From Wuchereria bancrofti (lineage: Eukaryota; Nematoda; Chromadorea; Rhabditida; Onchocercidae), in the NCBI GenBank assembly GCA_005281725.1, contig SSBO01000012.1, forward strand, positions 12,263,851 through 12,327,850: DNA of 64,000 nucleotides. Direction: 5' to 3'. Shown here piece by piece: positions 40,601 to 52,505 of this stretch; position 1 is the first letter of the stretch; the number at the start of each line of letters is the position of its first letter. Both the position numbers and the translations under genes were made by a program. Under the pieces are notes generated by a model. It saw only the letters and a list, made by a program, of their open reading frames with translations. It searched no databases and was not told the DNA's origin.

Positions 40601-43600
40601 ACTTTGAAAAGTAAAAAATTTTCTTTATATAAAAAAGCGAACGAAACATTTTCTTTTGAANTTGAAGGAAAAAAATTTTTTTCTTTGAATTTCTATAAAA
40701 ATTAAAGAAAACAAAGATTGAAGTAAAAATAGAAAAAGATCAAAATGGGTAATGCAAAAAAGAAAAAAACAATTTGCCAATCTGAAATAATTCATTAACT
40801 TATTCACTGTATCTAAAATAATTTGAATAAGTTTTTTTTTTCTTTTGTTTTTCTTTCGCTTTTTTAATTTTTTGTTGATATTATTATTAAAATTCGTAAA
40901 ATGCTAGTATTAACATCAAAGCATATTTATATAAGTATTTAACAAATATTCCCCTTTCTTCTTCCTATTTTTGATTTCCATTAGTAATTATCGCTTAATG
41001 ATTATTGATTCATTGCTAAATGAAAAATGATTTAGCAAATTGCTGTTATTTTATCATTAATTTATCCTTCATTATCTTTTGATAGTAATGTGATATGAAT
41101 GATAAATGAATAAATATTAGTATATTTATATGCTTAGTAAAATATCCTAAAATTTTCTCATGAGTAATTTAAAAAAAAAGATGCATGTATTATTTCGCAC
41201 TTTTCATCTCTAAGCTTAGCTTGTCTTCTTCAATTCTTCAAATATGGTATATCAATTTTCAAATCACTTAGCTTCTTTTTAGTTAACTTCTTTCTCCGCT
41301 TCTCTTCTTCTTTTCTTCCTCCCTCCCTCTCATTTCTAGTTATTTCACTTTTTCTTTTACTGTCAAATTCTTCTCATTAAGACTAAAGTTTGATCGTAAT
41401 GACAAATTTTGTGCTATCAAATTTTTAAAACATAATTTTGCCCTAGGTGAAAAAGAGAGATAAAATATGAAAAAAAGAAAACAAAACGAAGAAATGAAAA
41501 CTTTGAAAAGTAAAAAATTTTCTTTATATAAAAAAGCGAACGAAACATTTTCTTTTGAAATTGTTATTGGAACTAATAAGCAATTTCTTCTTTTTCTATA
41601 AAAAAAATTTCACTTTTTCTATAAAGAAAAAAAAAATTTTATAAAAATTTCATCCATTTCTCATTCATTTTGCTTTCACAATAAGTTTTTCTATACAATT
41701 TTTTTGTTAATTAATTCCTTAATGGTTATTTCATTTTTCTACTAAGTAATACATTACAAGTATACCTGTTTGCTTCTTTTGAGCAATTAGAATAAAATAA
41801 ATTCATTTTTCTCCTTATTTCTTCCGAAAACAAAACAAAAATAAAAGCAATCAAAGTAACAGAAGAAATTTTTCCCGCGAAAGAAGTAGAGAAGTGAGAA
41901 ATGATAGTAGAAAATAAAAAATTGAAATAATTAGAAATTAAATAAGCAAATATTTTTCTTTTCATATAAAAATTGCTTATTTATTTATTTCTTCTTATTT
42001 TTCTCTTCTTTTAAGTGTAAAATCACGCAGTAATTTCTGCTTGACTAATCAACTAACATCGGCGTAATTAAAATTGTTGTTTATGCAAATTTAACGGTTA
42101 TTTATTTGTGGAAAATTATCACAAAACAAACTTCAACTTTCAATAATAGCTAATAAAAGTTTAAGCTAATAATATTGTTTATTTGCATATGTCTATTAAA
42201 TCTGTAAAATATTCTAGGCAATAATTATCGTCGGAAAATTATCATTTAATATTTTTTACGAGACACATTCATTGTTATCAATGCTTCGAACTTTCGAACT
42301 AAGTGTATTTGAATAGACAATTGTTATCAATACTTTTGGAAAGTGGTTTTTTGAAAAAAAAATGGTCTAATTTATCTTACACTAAAAGGGAATGAAAGAA
42401 TAAAATTTTAGAGGTACTTAAGANATTGCTGTTATTTTATCATTAATTTATCCTTCATTATCTTTTGATAGTAATGTGATATGAATGATAAATGAATAAA
42501 TATTAGTATATTTATATGCTTAGTAAAATATCCTAAAATTTTCTCATGAGTAATTTAAAAAAAAAGATGCATGTATTATTTCGCACTTTTCATCTCTAAG
42601 CTTAGCTTGTCTTCTTCAATTCTTCAAATATGGTATATCAATTTTCAAATCACTTAGCTTCTTTTTAGTTAACTTCTTTCTCCGCTTCTCTTCTTCTTTT
42701 CTTCCTCCCTCCCTCTCATTTCTAGTTATTTCACTTTTTCTTTTACTGTCAAATTCTTCTCATTAAGACTAAAGTTTGATCGTAATGACAAATTTTGTGC
42801 TATCAAATTTTTAAAACATAATTTTGCCCTAGGTGAAAAAGAGAGATAAAATATGAAAAAAAGAAAACAAAACGAAGAAATGAAAACTTTGAAAAGTAAA
42901 AAATTTTCTTTATATAAAAAAGCGAACGAAACATTTTCTTTTGAAATTGTTATTGGAACTAATAAGCAATTTCTTCTTTTTCTATAAAAAAAATTTCACT
43001 TTTTCTATAAAGAAAAAAAAAATTTTATAAAAATTTCATCCATTTCTCATTCATTTTGCTTTCACAATAAGTTTTTCTATACAATTTTTTTGTTAATTAA
43101 TTCCTTAATGGTTATTTCATTTTTCTACTAAGTAATACATTACAAGTATACCTGTTTGCTTCTTTTGAGCAATTAGAATAAAATAAATTCATTTTTCTCC
43201 TTATTTCTTCCGAAAACAAAACAAAAATAAAAGCAATCAAAGTAACAGAAGAAATTTTTCCCGCGAAAGAAGTAGAGAAGTGAGAAATGATAGTAGAAAA
43301 TAAAAAATTGAAATAATTAGAAATTAAATAAGCAAATATTTTTCTTTTCATATAAAAATTGCTTATTTATTTATTTCTTCTTATTTTTCTCTTCTTTTAA
43401 GTGTAAAATCACGCAGTAATTTCTGCTTGACTAATCAACTAACATCGGCGTAATTAAAATTGTTGTTTATGCAAATTTAACGGTTATTTATTTGTGGAAA
43501 ATTATCACAAAACAAACTTCAACTTTCAATAATAGCTAATAAAAGTTTAAGCTAATAATATTGTTTATTTGCATATGTCTATTAAATCTGTAAAATATTC

Positions 43601-43809
43601 TAGGCAATAATTATCGTCGGAAAATTATCATTTAATATTTTTTACGAGACACATTCATTGTTATCAATGCTTCGAACTTTCGAACTAAGTGTATTTGAAT
43701 AGACAATTGTTATCAATACTTTTGGAAAGTGGTTTTTTGAAAAAAAAATGGTCTAATTTATCTTACACTAAAAGGGAATGAAAGAATAAAATTTTAGAGG
43801 TACTTAAGA
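37616..43809. repeat. Four overlapping copies of one sequence, joined by single Ns
   Basis: Blocks 37616-39176, 39178-40660, 40662-42423 and 42425-43809 all start within and re-read the same sequence. Base 39178 restarts at the equivalent of 37616, 40662 at the equivalent of 38211, and 42425 at the equivalent of 41039. Each break is a single N (39177, 40661, 42424). Sequence is identical across copies, including duplicated chance frames such as 41726-41965 and 43112-43351. Collapsing them would leave one continuous stretch and remove several kb. This is an assembly artefact, not a tandem array. Confidence 0.9.
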
Positions 43810-44141
43810 AATATTGAAAATAAATAATGGCGAACGGACGACAATTTCCCTCGGCGGAAATTGAACCAATAGCTTTTTAATAGCTTTAATTTTCAAAGAT
43901 TTTTGTTGCTTGTCAAAAATTCAATAAATACTTTGTTCTTTTTTTTCCCAGGAAATATTCATGAATGTTGTTTATATTGTTCAGACTATTTTTTTTTTGT
44001 TCTTATCTAAGTTAATAAGTCTGGAATTGATAGTTGCATTAAATTAAATTACTGTTATTTGCATTTATTCATATTATTCTAATATAATTCATCTAAAATA
44101 TGAGATCAAAGGTCGTTTTTAGTGACATAACCTTTATTAAA

Positions 44142-44221
44142 TATCTTCAGTGAGTTAATTAAACATTAAATATCGTAAATATCTTCAGTGAATTAATTTA
44201 ATATCTTCAATGAGTTAATTT
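44142..44221 (+). repeat. Three diverged units of ATCTTCARTGARTTAATT
   Basis: Three similar units around ATATCTTCAGTGAGTTAATT occur here. Copy 2 has only one unit (near 60817-60839). It is a small tandem expansion that distinguishes the two copies. Confidence 0.7.
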
Positions 44222-44855
44222 TGTTGCTAACAAGGCAATTATTGGTTTAATTTATCTAATTAATTTCAACAATCACTTCATCATTAGAAAATTAATTTCA
44301 ACCATTTATATTGTTATTTATTACTTAATTTAAAAGAAAGATATGATGAAGTGATAAAGCATATTTTGCTCGATAAAAAATAAAGAAGTTCAGAAATGAA
44401 AAAAAACGAAGATGTCTTTTTATATGATAAATGATTAATATGGTAAATGATTTTTAATCTCATGTCTTTTCTCTTTTTTAAAAAAAAATTATATCACTTT
44501 TTTCTCTTATTTTTTTAAACTTTTCAAAACTTCATTGCAAAATAATTCAAATGAAATGCTAATAAATCTTCAAAACGTCAGTTTTATGGATGACTTTAAC
44601 GGCATGTTTGAAGTTTATCAGTAATGTTTTCACAAATATATGTCGGCGTGTGTGTGTATGTGTGTACGCTTGAATCAATAGCAATAAAGTCTGCAACGGT
44701 GCGATTTGTCAAGCATTAATAGATACAGAAGAAGACTCAATAAAAAATTCAACGTATCTTCTAGCTAAATAGCATGAAATTGTTAAGTATTGATATTACT
44801 CTCAAGAGAAAATCTGATATTGATTCGTTTTCTAAATCTAAAATTATCATTTTCA

Positions 44856-45170
44856 ATCTTCAAATATTTTTTAATTACTGCTAATAAATTATTCTTCGAA
44901 ACATTTGTCGAAATATTTGAGGAAAAATGAAAATAAAAAAAACTTTTCGTTTTGTGCAATTAATTGTTGCAATAAATAAAATGAGTAAACGACCAATTTA
45001 TTAATTGATCAANATCTTCAAATATTTTTTAATTACTGCTAATAAATTATTCTTCGAAACATTTGTCGAAATATTTGAGGAAAAATGAAAATAAAAAAAA
45101 CTTTTCGTTTTGTGCAATTAATTGTTGCAATAAATAAAATGAGTAAACGACCAATTTATTAATTGATCAA
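44856..45170. repeat. 157-bp exact direct repeat around a single N (assembly join)
   Basis: Bases 44856-45012 equal 45014-45170 with one N at 45013. Copy 2 has this sequence once (around 61510-61690). Confidence 0.9.
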
Positions 45171-46499
45171 TGGTTCGTTCTCTTTTTTTTCAAAAAAGAA
45201 AGAGAAAAAACATTGATTTAAAAAGATTTCGAATAAATTATGGAATTATATCTTTTTTTTGTTATGCTTTAAGAAATATATGAAACAAATATGATATTTT
45301 ACTAATATATATAAAAAAGAAAAATGGTCTATTGGAAATGTTAGGTTATTATTTCAATTTACTTAAATTATTTCTTTTATTAAAGTGTCTTTTCAGTTAT
45401 GCACTTATAGACATATTTAACGTCAAATGAATAGCAAAATAAAAAAAGGACGAAAGAAAGAAAAAAAAAAGCTTTGTAAATCTCTTTTCTACGATTTTCT
45501 ATGATTTATTCCCACTATGTCATTATTATCAGTTGTTACCTTTTGATGCTATTATCACCACTGTAACATAATCACCATTGATGGATAATAGATGTTGCTG
45601 AAATTATTTATCACACGGATAAATGATATCACCGTTTACAACTGATGATTTTGTTATCATCATCATTATCATTAATGTCGGTTACTGATATCTTTTTGAT
45701 ATCTCATCATTTTGCTAACAATTGATATCCGTTATCAATCGATGATGATAGCAGAAGAAAAAAAAGAGAAGGAAAGGTAGTTGCCTGAACTTCTAATTAA
45801 AAGTAAGGAGAATAATTTGTTTTGATAAGGAATTATTTTTTTTCTCATATCGACCTTTAATCTCGTCTAATAATATCAGACAATTGACTTAAATTTCATC
45901 ATTTATTCTGTTTTTTCCTTTTTTTTCAAACTGTCATCAAGTATCCATCCAGTTAGATAATTAAAATAGAAAAAAACAAGAAATGATTGTGCATTTGTAT
46001 AATGTTTGCTATCAACAACGCCATAATTATCATTATTATCACTCTCATCACTATCATTAATTATTATTATTTGTTGTAATCATATCAGTCAATCATATTA
46101 GCACTTTTATTTGCAATCATTGCACCATTCTCAATTTCAATTTTTGCTATAAGTTATTGATCAGTTTTGCAATATTCAATTATTTATCTTTTTCCCTTTT
46201 TCTTTTTCCGTTTTTTTCGCTCATTTATTTATATGCTTCATTTGTGTTATCATTAAAATTGATATTTTTTTAAATATTTGAAAATTTCAATAAATGTATA
46301 AGAGAAAATGGAAATGACAGTAAAACGATGCAACACCCTGATAAGCGATTTTTTTTCTTTTTTTATTTTTTTGTTAGCCTGAAATGATATCACTTAATTG
46401 ATAACAACTATCATTCTCTTCATCACATCAGTATCAGAAGCGGCACAGATATTTCAATTTTTCATGTTTCATCAATTATAATATGTCTGCTTGTATATG

Positions 46500-46660
46500 T
46501 CTATTGTCTGTACCTATGCATGAATAAGTGTATGTACATGTATATGTGTGTATGTGTATGCTTATTTGAAGTACAATGAAACTTTACATTTATTCTTGTA
46601 GAAAAGTTTGTGTATATGTGCGTGTGTGTGTATGTACATGTATGTGCGTGCGTGTGTGTT
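46500..46660 (+). repeat. TG/TATG-rich microsatellite pair
   Basis: Two TG-rich tracts (about 46500-46562 and 46610-46660) lie in copy 1 and are matched, with length differences, in copy 2 (about 63245-63325 and 63369-63415). A further pair lies near 44643-44668 and 61293-61322. Confidence 0.8.
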
Positions 46661-46670
46661 GGGAAGCAGT

Positions 46671-46687
46671 CTGGTCTATTAGACCAG
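46671..46687. repeat. 17-bp palindrome, kept in copy 2
   Basis: CTGGTCTATTAGACCAG is a perfect palindrome around a central T. Copy 2 keeps it at 63435-63451 with one change at the first base. Confidence 0.75.
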
Positions 46688-47211
46688 GAAGTTTCTCTCT
46701 TTTAGCCATTACATTCTTTCTTTCTTTTATTGCTTATTTCTTAACAGAAAGAAAGATGAAAGAAATTTTAAATTTCAAGAAAAAAACGAAAAATTTTTGT
46801 TTAAACAAAAATAAAGTTCGACTTTTTTTTGTTCAATTGATAAAAACATAAATTTGCTGTATTCCTAATTTTCTTACTCTTTTTTAATTACAATATTTTA
46901 GGCAAAAATTTAAATTACAAATTTACTGCAGAAAAAAGAAATTCGGCAAAGATGTTTTTATTTATATTTAAGAGGTATGTTGTTTTATATGCCCAAATAT
47001 ATACACATATATATTATATAATTGCTAATAATTTAAAATTTTAAAAATTTAATTATTATTTTGTTTTAATATTTTTTCACTTATTTATTATATTTTTTTA
47101 AAAATCAAGTAATTCTATTAAATTAAGCATAATTGTAGGTGTAATTTTAATTTAACTTCTATTTAAATTAACTTATTTCGAGCAAAATTTATTTCAATAT
47201 ATCATATAAAA

Positions 47212-48197
47212 TTATTAAATTAAATTTTATACCGTGCTTGATGAATATTGGAAATGAAATTCACAATCATTAATGTAATTTACTTAGAATACTGATTTAT
47301 GCTTTGGTTTCTTTTGTGCTAATAACATTTTCACTATAAATTTCATCCATTAATTAAATAAGTTTCATCAGTCATTTCATTGCATTATCAAAATTCTTGA
47401 TTTCTTCACTTTAAAATATACATATTAATTTAGCTTAGGTTGTTTATATTTCCAACTCACTTATATATTTTCCAATTGAATACCGATCAACACTTTCAAT
47501 TTATCATTTCATTTGAAATCAATACTTTCCACTCCAGCAATATAATATAACTCTAACAAAATTATTTAGTATTACTTTTTGAAAGTACAAACAAACTACA
47601 AAATGTTATTATTTGTATTGTTTATTTATTTCTTTATAGCAGTCACTGAAATGTAAATAAACCTTTCCTATTCTCTGGAATGGTTAACATAAGACGATGG
47701 GACAAATTGAATTTTCAGACGACATCATTGCCCTCCTCTATTCCTATCTAAACACCACCGTTAACTTAATATTTTTTTGTCTACTTTTCCTTTTTCTCTC
47801 TCTCTTTATTTTTATTTATTTTTTCGTTAAACTTTACGAAAATTCCAGAATAAAACTTTAGGAAAATCTCAATATGTTTGGTTATTATTGGATAATATAA
47901 ATATTAAAAAAAAATCTTTCTTAAGTACAAAAATACCTATTTTAGTATTTTTAACATTTTCAATATCTTTCTATCTAATTTCATTTATTAAATTTAAAAT
48001 AAATTTGTTACTGTTAAGTATCGGTTTAGTTTTGTTGAATTTCCAATGGATATAACATATTAAGATGTAACATATTCCAATGGATATAACATATTTATAG
48101 GTCGATTTATTAGTTTTCCTCGTGGTAACTCTATTAGATTGTCTCTTATCTTATTATCCTGTTCCTTATTGAGTTTCTTTATTTTTGCTAATTTCCG
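47212..48197. other. Unique flank downstream of the retrotransposon
   Basis: No gene seen. It holds a 20-bp direct repeat (TTCCAATGGATATAACATAT at 48041-48060 and 48075-48094). The 3' long terminal repeat of the BEL/Pao element would be expected near here, but I could not define it. Confidence 0.45.
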
Positions 48198-48464
48198 CTA
48201 ATTTCCGTTTGATTCGTTTATTATTACAATTTCTCCTTCAACAGGGACTCTAATCTCTGCATCTTTTGGAGATTTATGTCCTACTTGTGTACGTTCTCTC
48301 AAACTGGTTAAGCATTCCTCCTTCCATATTTTCCAGAATGTATCCAGAGTTTTCACTGTTCTTGTCCAATATTTGATAAGTTTTTCTTGAGTATTTAACT
48401 TATGAGGAATATAATCATCTTGATCATTGGTATTATTAGACATACGTCTGTATAATAAAATCAA
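48198..48464 (-). pseudogene. BEL/Pao pol C-terminus (DUF5641-like)
   Basis: A frame of 88 codons containing [19 protein letters not shown] and LRERTQ, then P..GEIVIINE. This is the pattern of the DUF5641 domain that follows the integrase core in BEL/Pao polyproteins. It is out of frame with the integrase fragment that ends at 48504; the bases between can be read in a third frame that continues the family's sequence. So a frameshift near 48525 separates the two. Confidence 0.85.
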
Positions 48465-48503
48465 TAGGTCTTAGGATTTTGGAATCCTCGAAATTTACGT
48501 AGG

Positions 48504-49151
48504 TTAGTGGGCGAGTATTAAGTATGCTTTCAATTTCACTATTAAGGTTATAAACTCTTTTTCTTTTAGCAATTTCCTACCTATGACCTTTCTTAATGTT
48601 CCTTTCGTTAGGTCGATTATCCGTCCGTAAACTTTTCCGCTCCAAGGCGCATTCGGAATTATATTTCTCCATTTTATTCCATGTCTAGCTAGGAATTCGG
48701 TCAATTGTGTTTCTTGTTCCATTATGGTTTGAAAAACTAACTGAAATTGACCGGCATTATTACTTAGAATTATTTCTGGATAGCCGCGTCGTGCGACAAA
48801 TCTTCTGAAAACATTCAAGAAACCTTCTGCACATAAACTGTCTGCTAATTCTAAATGTACTGCTCTAGTCGCAAGACATGTAAATAAAGCAACCCATCTT
48901 TTTGTAACTCCTGTTTCTGTTTTGACGGAAACAGGGCCTAGATAATCCAAGTCAACTCGTGCAAATGTTCGTGATCGTCTTACTCGAAATGCTGGATAAT
49001 TAGGCATAGTTGGTAGTTTAAATGGCTTTGCTTTCCATCTTTTGCATCCCATGCATTTATTTAAAACTCTTTTAACTTCTGTTCTTCCTTTGGGTATCCA
49101 AAATCTTTTTCTCAAACTTGAAATCGTATGAGCCAGCATGAATTCCAGCAT
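48504..49151 (-). pseudogene. BEL/Pao integrase fragment with lost catalytic residues
   Basis: A frame of 215 codons. The second half of the HHCC zinc-binding region is visible (residues 33 and 36 are the CMGC cysteines). The histidine part is in another frame upstream of about 49140, so a frameshift splits this domain. In the catalytic core the first acidic residue is present (VDLDYLGP, about 67-69). At the usual second aspartate the frame has Asn 131 (LSNNAGQF), and at the usual glutamate it has Gly 176 (KVYGRI). With both replaced, this copy should not catalyse integration even if read through. Confidence 0.88.
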
Positions 49152-49554
49152 GAAACAGTTCTTCGTGTTGCTGCTGTATGAAGATTTCGGTTATACGATT
49201 ATGTCTAGGAAGATATATGGGATGTAAACCTTATTCGTCTAATGCTGATTTCCATACTCCTTCTTCATAGTATATTCCATTTAATTATTTCTTCTTCGTT
49301 ATTCCTTCCGATTGGGCTTTATAGCTAATTCATAATCGTTATCATTGAGTCGATCTTTTGATAAAGAGGTTTGTAACCAAGGAATTTTTCTTTTGGATAT
49401 TAAATTTATAAATTTCAAAGTCCATGCAGTAGTTCTTATCAACTAAATCGATTTACGTCAATTAATTTGAAGGTTTTATCGATAGAAAAATGTGCTACAA
49501 TCCTTGGCCTTCTTCGCTTTCATATTCGTTATGATTTTCATTGAAATTATATTC

Positions 49555-50169
49555 TCAGACTGAAATTGATTCTTCCTTTGCTAACCAATCTGGTTCCTTC
49601 CACCATAATTCAAATTGTGTAAGACGAAGTGGGGAAAGTCCTCTAGTGGCGACATCAGCTGGATCAAGTTCACTTGGAATATAGCGAAATGAGAACTTTG
49701 TTTGTCTTATTTCTTCAACTCGATTTTGAACGAATCTTGGTAGTAGGAAAGAATGATTCTGCATCCAGTGTAATGCGCATTTGGAATCTGACCATAAGGT
49801 GACATTAATATTCTCTAATTCTATTTGTTTAATAACAAATAGAACAGCGCGTACTCCTACCGCTAATAATTCTAATCTTGAAATAGTCATACTCTTGATG
49901 GGAGCAATTCTCGATTTGGCGAAAACTAAAGAAGTTTTCCTGTTTTGAGTGACGTATACCGTAGCTGCATATGCAGCTGAAGAAGCATCTGCGAAAACAT
50001 GAATTCTTGCGGGTAGTGATGTGTCTATTATGACACGTGGTATCTCTTTCGCATATATTGGCCATGCACATATAAGTTCTTCCCAGTTTTTCTGATCCTC
50101 CATACTTATTAACTGGTCCCAACTTACTTTCTTTTTCCAAAGATTTTGAAGAAATAATTTTATCAACAT
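49555..50169 (-). pseudogene. BEL/Pao RNase H fragment
   Basis: A frame of 204 codons. The four acidic residues expected of RNase H are visible: D61 ([11 protein letters not shown]), E100 (SRLELLAV), D128 ([11 protein letters not shown]) and D172 (DPADVATRG). Compared with the second piece (52506-53067) it lacks two residues after LLAV and ends at a TGA where the other piece has TGG. The sequence after that stop is also frameshifted. Upstream, the matching frame extends back to about 50230, where a one-base shift separates it from the reverse transcriptase. Confidence 0.9.
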
Positions 50170-50197
50170 TGTATTTGGAGTTAGGAATCCTAAAGGA

Positions 50198-51376
50198 TCA
50201 TATTGAGAAGCTAAGAACTGTAATATTTGTTGGTACTTGATCCTTCCAAGGTTTTAGGGTTATTTGAATTATTTCTTCATCTGGATTCCAATTGATACCA
50301 AGAATCTTTTTAAACTCATTTATCTCTGCTCGATGTTGTTCGGGAATCTTAGAATTGAATTCTTTGTTGTTTGATAAGAATTCTCTAACATTCATTGAGG
50401 CATCGTTAAAGATGTTTTTCACTTCTTGATATTTGAGTAGAGCCTCATCGATACACTTGATTGATACTATAATGTTGTCGATATAAAGATTTTTTCTGAT
50501 CTCGTTAACGAGTTCATTGTCGCAATTTTCCAAATGATAGTTAAGTGTAGCCGATAATAAAAATGGTGAAGATATTACTCCAAATGGGACTCGTTTAAAT
50601 CGATAATATTCAATATTATCTTCTGTTACTTGTCCCTTTATATCCTTTAACCAAAGGAATCGTGTGCAATTTCTTTCTATTGGTAGTAACTCCAATTGTA
50701 AAAAGGCTTTCTTAATGTCTGCTACTATCACAATTTCCATCATTCGGAAACGAAGCAGTACTCCTACTAAATCGGGAAGAGTTATGGGTCCTCGGTATAA
50801 TACATCATTCAGACTCTTTTCTCCTTTTTGGCGTGAAGATGCATCATACACAATTCTAATTTTGGTTGTAGCCTTATTTGGAGTTATAACTTCATGATGA
50901 GGTAAATAGTGAATAATACCAACCTGGTCCATCTCTGGACATACTTTCTCGATAATGCCAGATTGTAACTGTTCACTAATCGCTTCGTCATATTTGAGAA
51001 GTAAACGTTCATCGTTCTGAAGTCGTTTACTTAAAGATCTTAGGCGACCAAGACACAATCCGAAATTGTCGTTTAATTTGATTCTGGATTCTTTCCATGG
51101 CCAAGCAACTTGGTATCTACCATTGTTTTTTGTGATATTTTCTTTGAACCTCTCTAAAACCTGTTCGTCATCCTGTAGATTAGGTTGTTCTTGTATTCCT
51201 ATGAATTCTAATTTCCAGAATCGATCAATCTCTGGAATGTCGCTATTAATAGGTGTAATGGTAGTTTGATCCTCATTCTGAACGGAACAACATGTGCTCT
51301 GTGTTACCACTTTGTTGAGGTGATTACTACGCTGACGATTAGGATGTTTGTTTATGTATCCTCTTCCAGTAATCAT
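50198..51376 (-). pseudogene. BEL/Pao reverse transcriptase fragment
   Basis: A frame of 392 codons, the longest in the window. Reverse transcriptase motifs are visible in order: IVYDASS (about 176-181), motif A with D220 (VADIKKAFLQ), motif B (KRVPFGVISSPFLLSATL, about 261-278) and motif C YIDN (298-301). YxDN rather than YxDD is common in BEL/Pao elements. The frame is cut at both ends. At the start a T-run near 51397-51403 holds a frameshift relative to the protease, and at the end a one-base shift near 50232 separates the RNase H. Confidence 0.93.
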
Positions 51377-51396
51377 AGGGCCGACTATTGTGTTGA

Positions 51397-52005
51397 TTAA
51401 AAAAACCCTGAATTTATAGTTTGGGCTTTCTCTAAAGAGATAAACTTGAACAAATAGTCAACTCCGATAATTAGCTCCGGCTGTTTCCAACTGCTAATTT
51501 CTTCTGTTAATGAAAATAGAGTTGAAATATCTGATGCATTGTCTTGATCTACAGAGATTACCCTTATTTTGTTTGTTAAATAGTCGACTGCTGTAGCTAC
51601 AATAGGTATAATATCTGCTTCTATCGTTTTTATTCCAATTCGCACTTTGGCAAAAAGTGAAGTTTGAGGATTCCTATTGCCGAATCCCGCGAACGTCACT
51701 TGCTCATAATCAATATCTTCTAGGTGTAATTCTTTTGCTAGTTTCTTCGATATACACGTTGCTTGAGCACCGCTATCGAATAAAACTACAATTTTATTTG
51801 AAACTTCTGGCATGTCTAAATTAATTACTTCAACTTCTTTGCTAAAAAGCAAAACTTCTCTGTTGTTTCGTGTCGAATGCTTTATAACTGGATTGATTAC
51901 TTTTACCATTTTTGTATCTTCGATTAGCCCCACTGATTGTACTGGATCGTTATACAGTGTAGCATAACGCGGTATTATGGTGACCTTTACAATAGAAACA
52001 TACAC
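51397..52005 (-). pseudogene. BEL/Pao aspartic protease fragment
   Basis: A frame of 202 codons with the retropepsin active-site motif VVLFDSGAQATCISKKLA (catalytic Asp at about residue 77). The frame continues with the hydrophobic strands of the fold and ends at a stop inside a run of Ts, where the frame then shifts. Its first 20 or so codons overlap, in another frame, the gag zinc knuckle, so gag and protease are also out of phase. Confidence 0.88.
51962..52000 (-). pseudogene. Gag zinc-knuckle remnant
   Basis: In a frame different from the protease frame, 13 codons read CFYCKGHHNTALC. This is a nucleic-acid-binding zinc knuckle of the kind found at the end of BEL/Pao gag, preceded by basic residues (CKTRKRV). 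The rest of gag is lost in the adjacent N run. Confidence 0.75.
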
Positions 52006-52093
52006 GTTTTCTTGTCTTGCAATTAATTGTTGTATGTCCTAGTTGAAAAGTTTAGACAGGCGTTGTTTTCTTTCAGTCGTTGCATTCTTGTTT

Positions 52094-52505
52094 NNNNNNN
52101 NNNNNNNNNNNNNNNNNNNNNNNNNNNNNNNNNNNNNNNNNNNNNNNNNNNNNNNNNNNNNNNNNNNNNNNNNNNNNNNNNNNNNNNNNNNNNNNNNNNN
52201 NNNNNNNNNNNNNNNNNNNNNNNNNNNNNNNNNNNNNNNNNNNNNNNNNNNNNNNNNNNNNNNNNNNNNNNNNNNNNNNNNNNNNNNNNNNNNNNNNNNN
52301 NNNNNNNNNNNNNNNNNNNNNNNNNNNNNNNNNNNNNNNNNNNNNNNNNNNNNNNNNNNNNNNNNNNNNNNNNNNNNNNNNNNNNNNNNNNNNNNNNNNN
52401 NNNNNNNNNNNNNNNNNNNNNNNNNNNNNNNNNNNNNNNNNNNNNNNNNNNNNNNNNNNNNNNNNNNNNNNNNNNNNNNNNNNNNNNNNNNNNNNNNNNN
52501 NNNNN
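52094..52505. other. Assembly gap, 412 Ns
   Basis: An unresolved gap within the retrotransposon block. The reading frames that cross it consist only of unknown residues and carry no information. Confidence 0.98.

Larger units (their letters stand above)
34052..47211. repeat. Copy 1 of a long duplicated region (or first haplotype)
   Basis: This region matches 53069-64000 in the same orientation. Bases 34052-34991 equal 53069-54008 exactly (940 bp). From there to 47211 the match continues with frequent substitutions and indels, and the window ends before copy 2 does. No supported gene fills it, apart from a candidate membrane-protein exon (34139-34380) and a candidate promoter with mini-exon (35939-36312). 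Several internal direct repeats are assembly joins. Unmerged haplotypes are the simplest explanation, with a real segmental duplication second. Confidence 0.85.

Noticed and set aside
37616..43809. A tandem array of 1.4-1.6 kb repeats
   Set aside because: Units are identical, unequal in length and always separated by a single N, which points to unmerged contigs.
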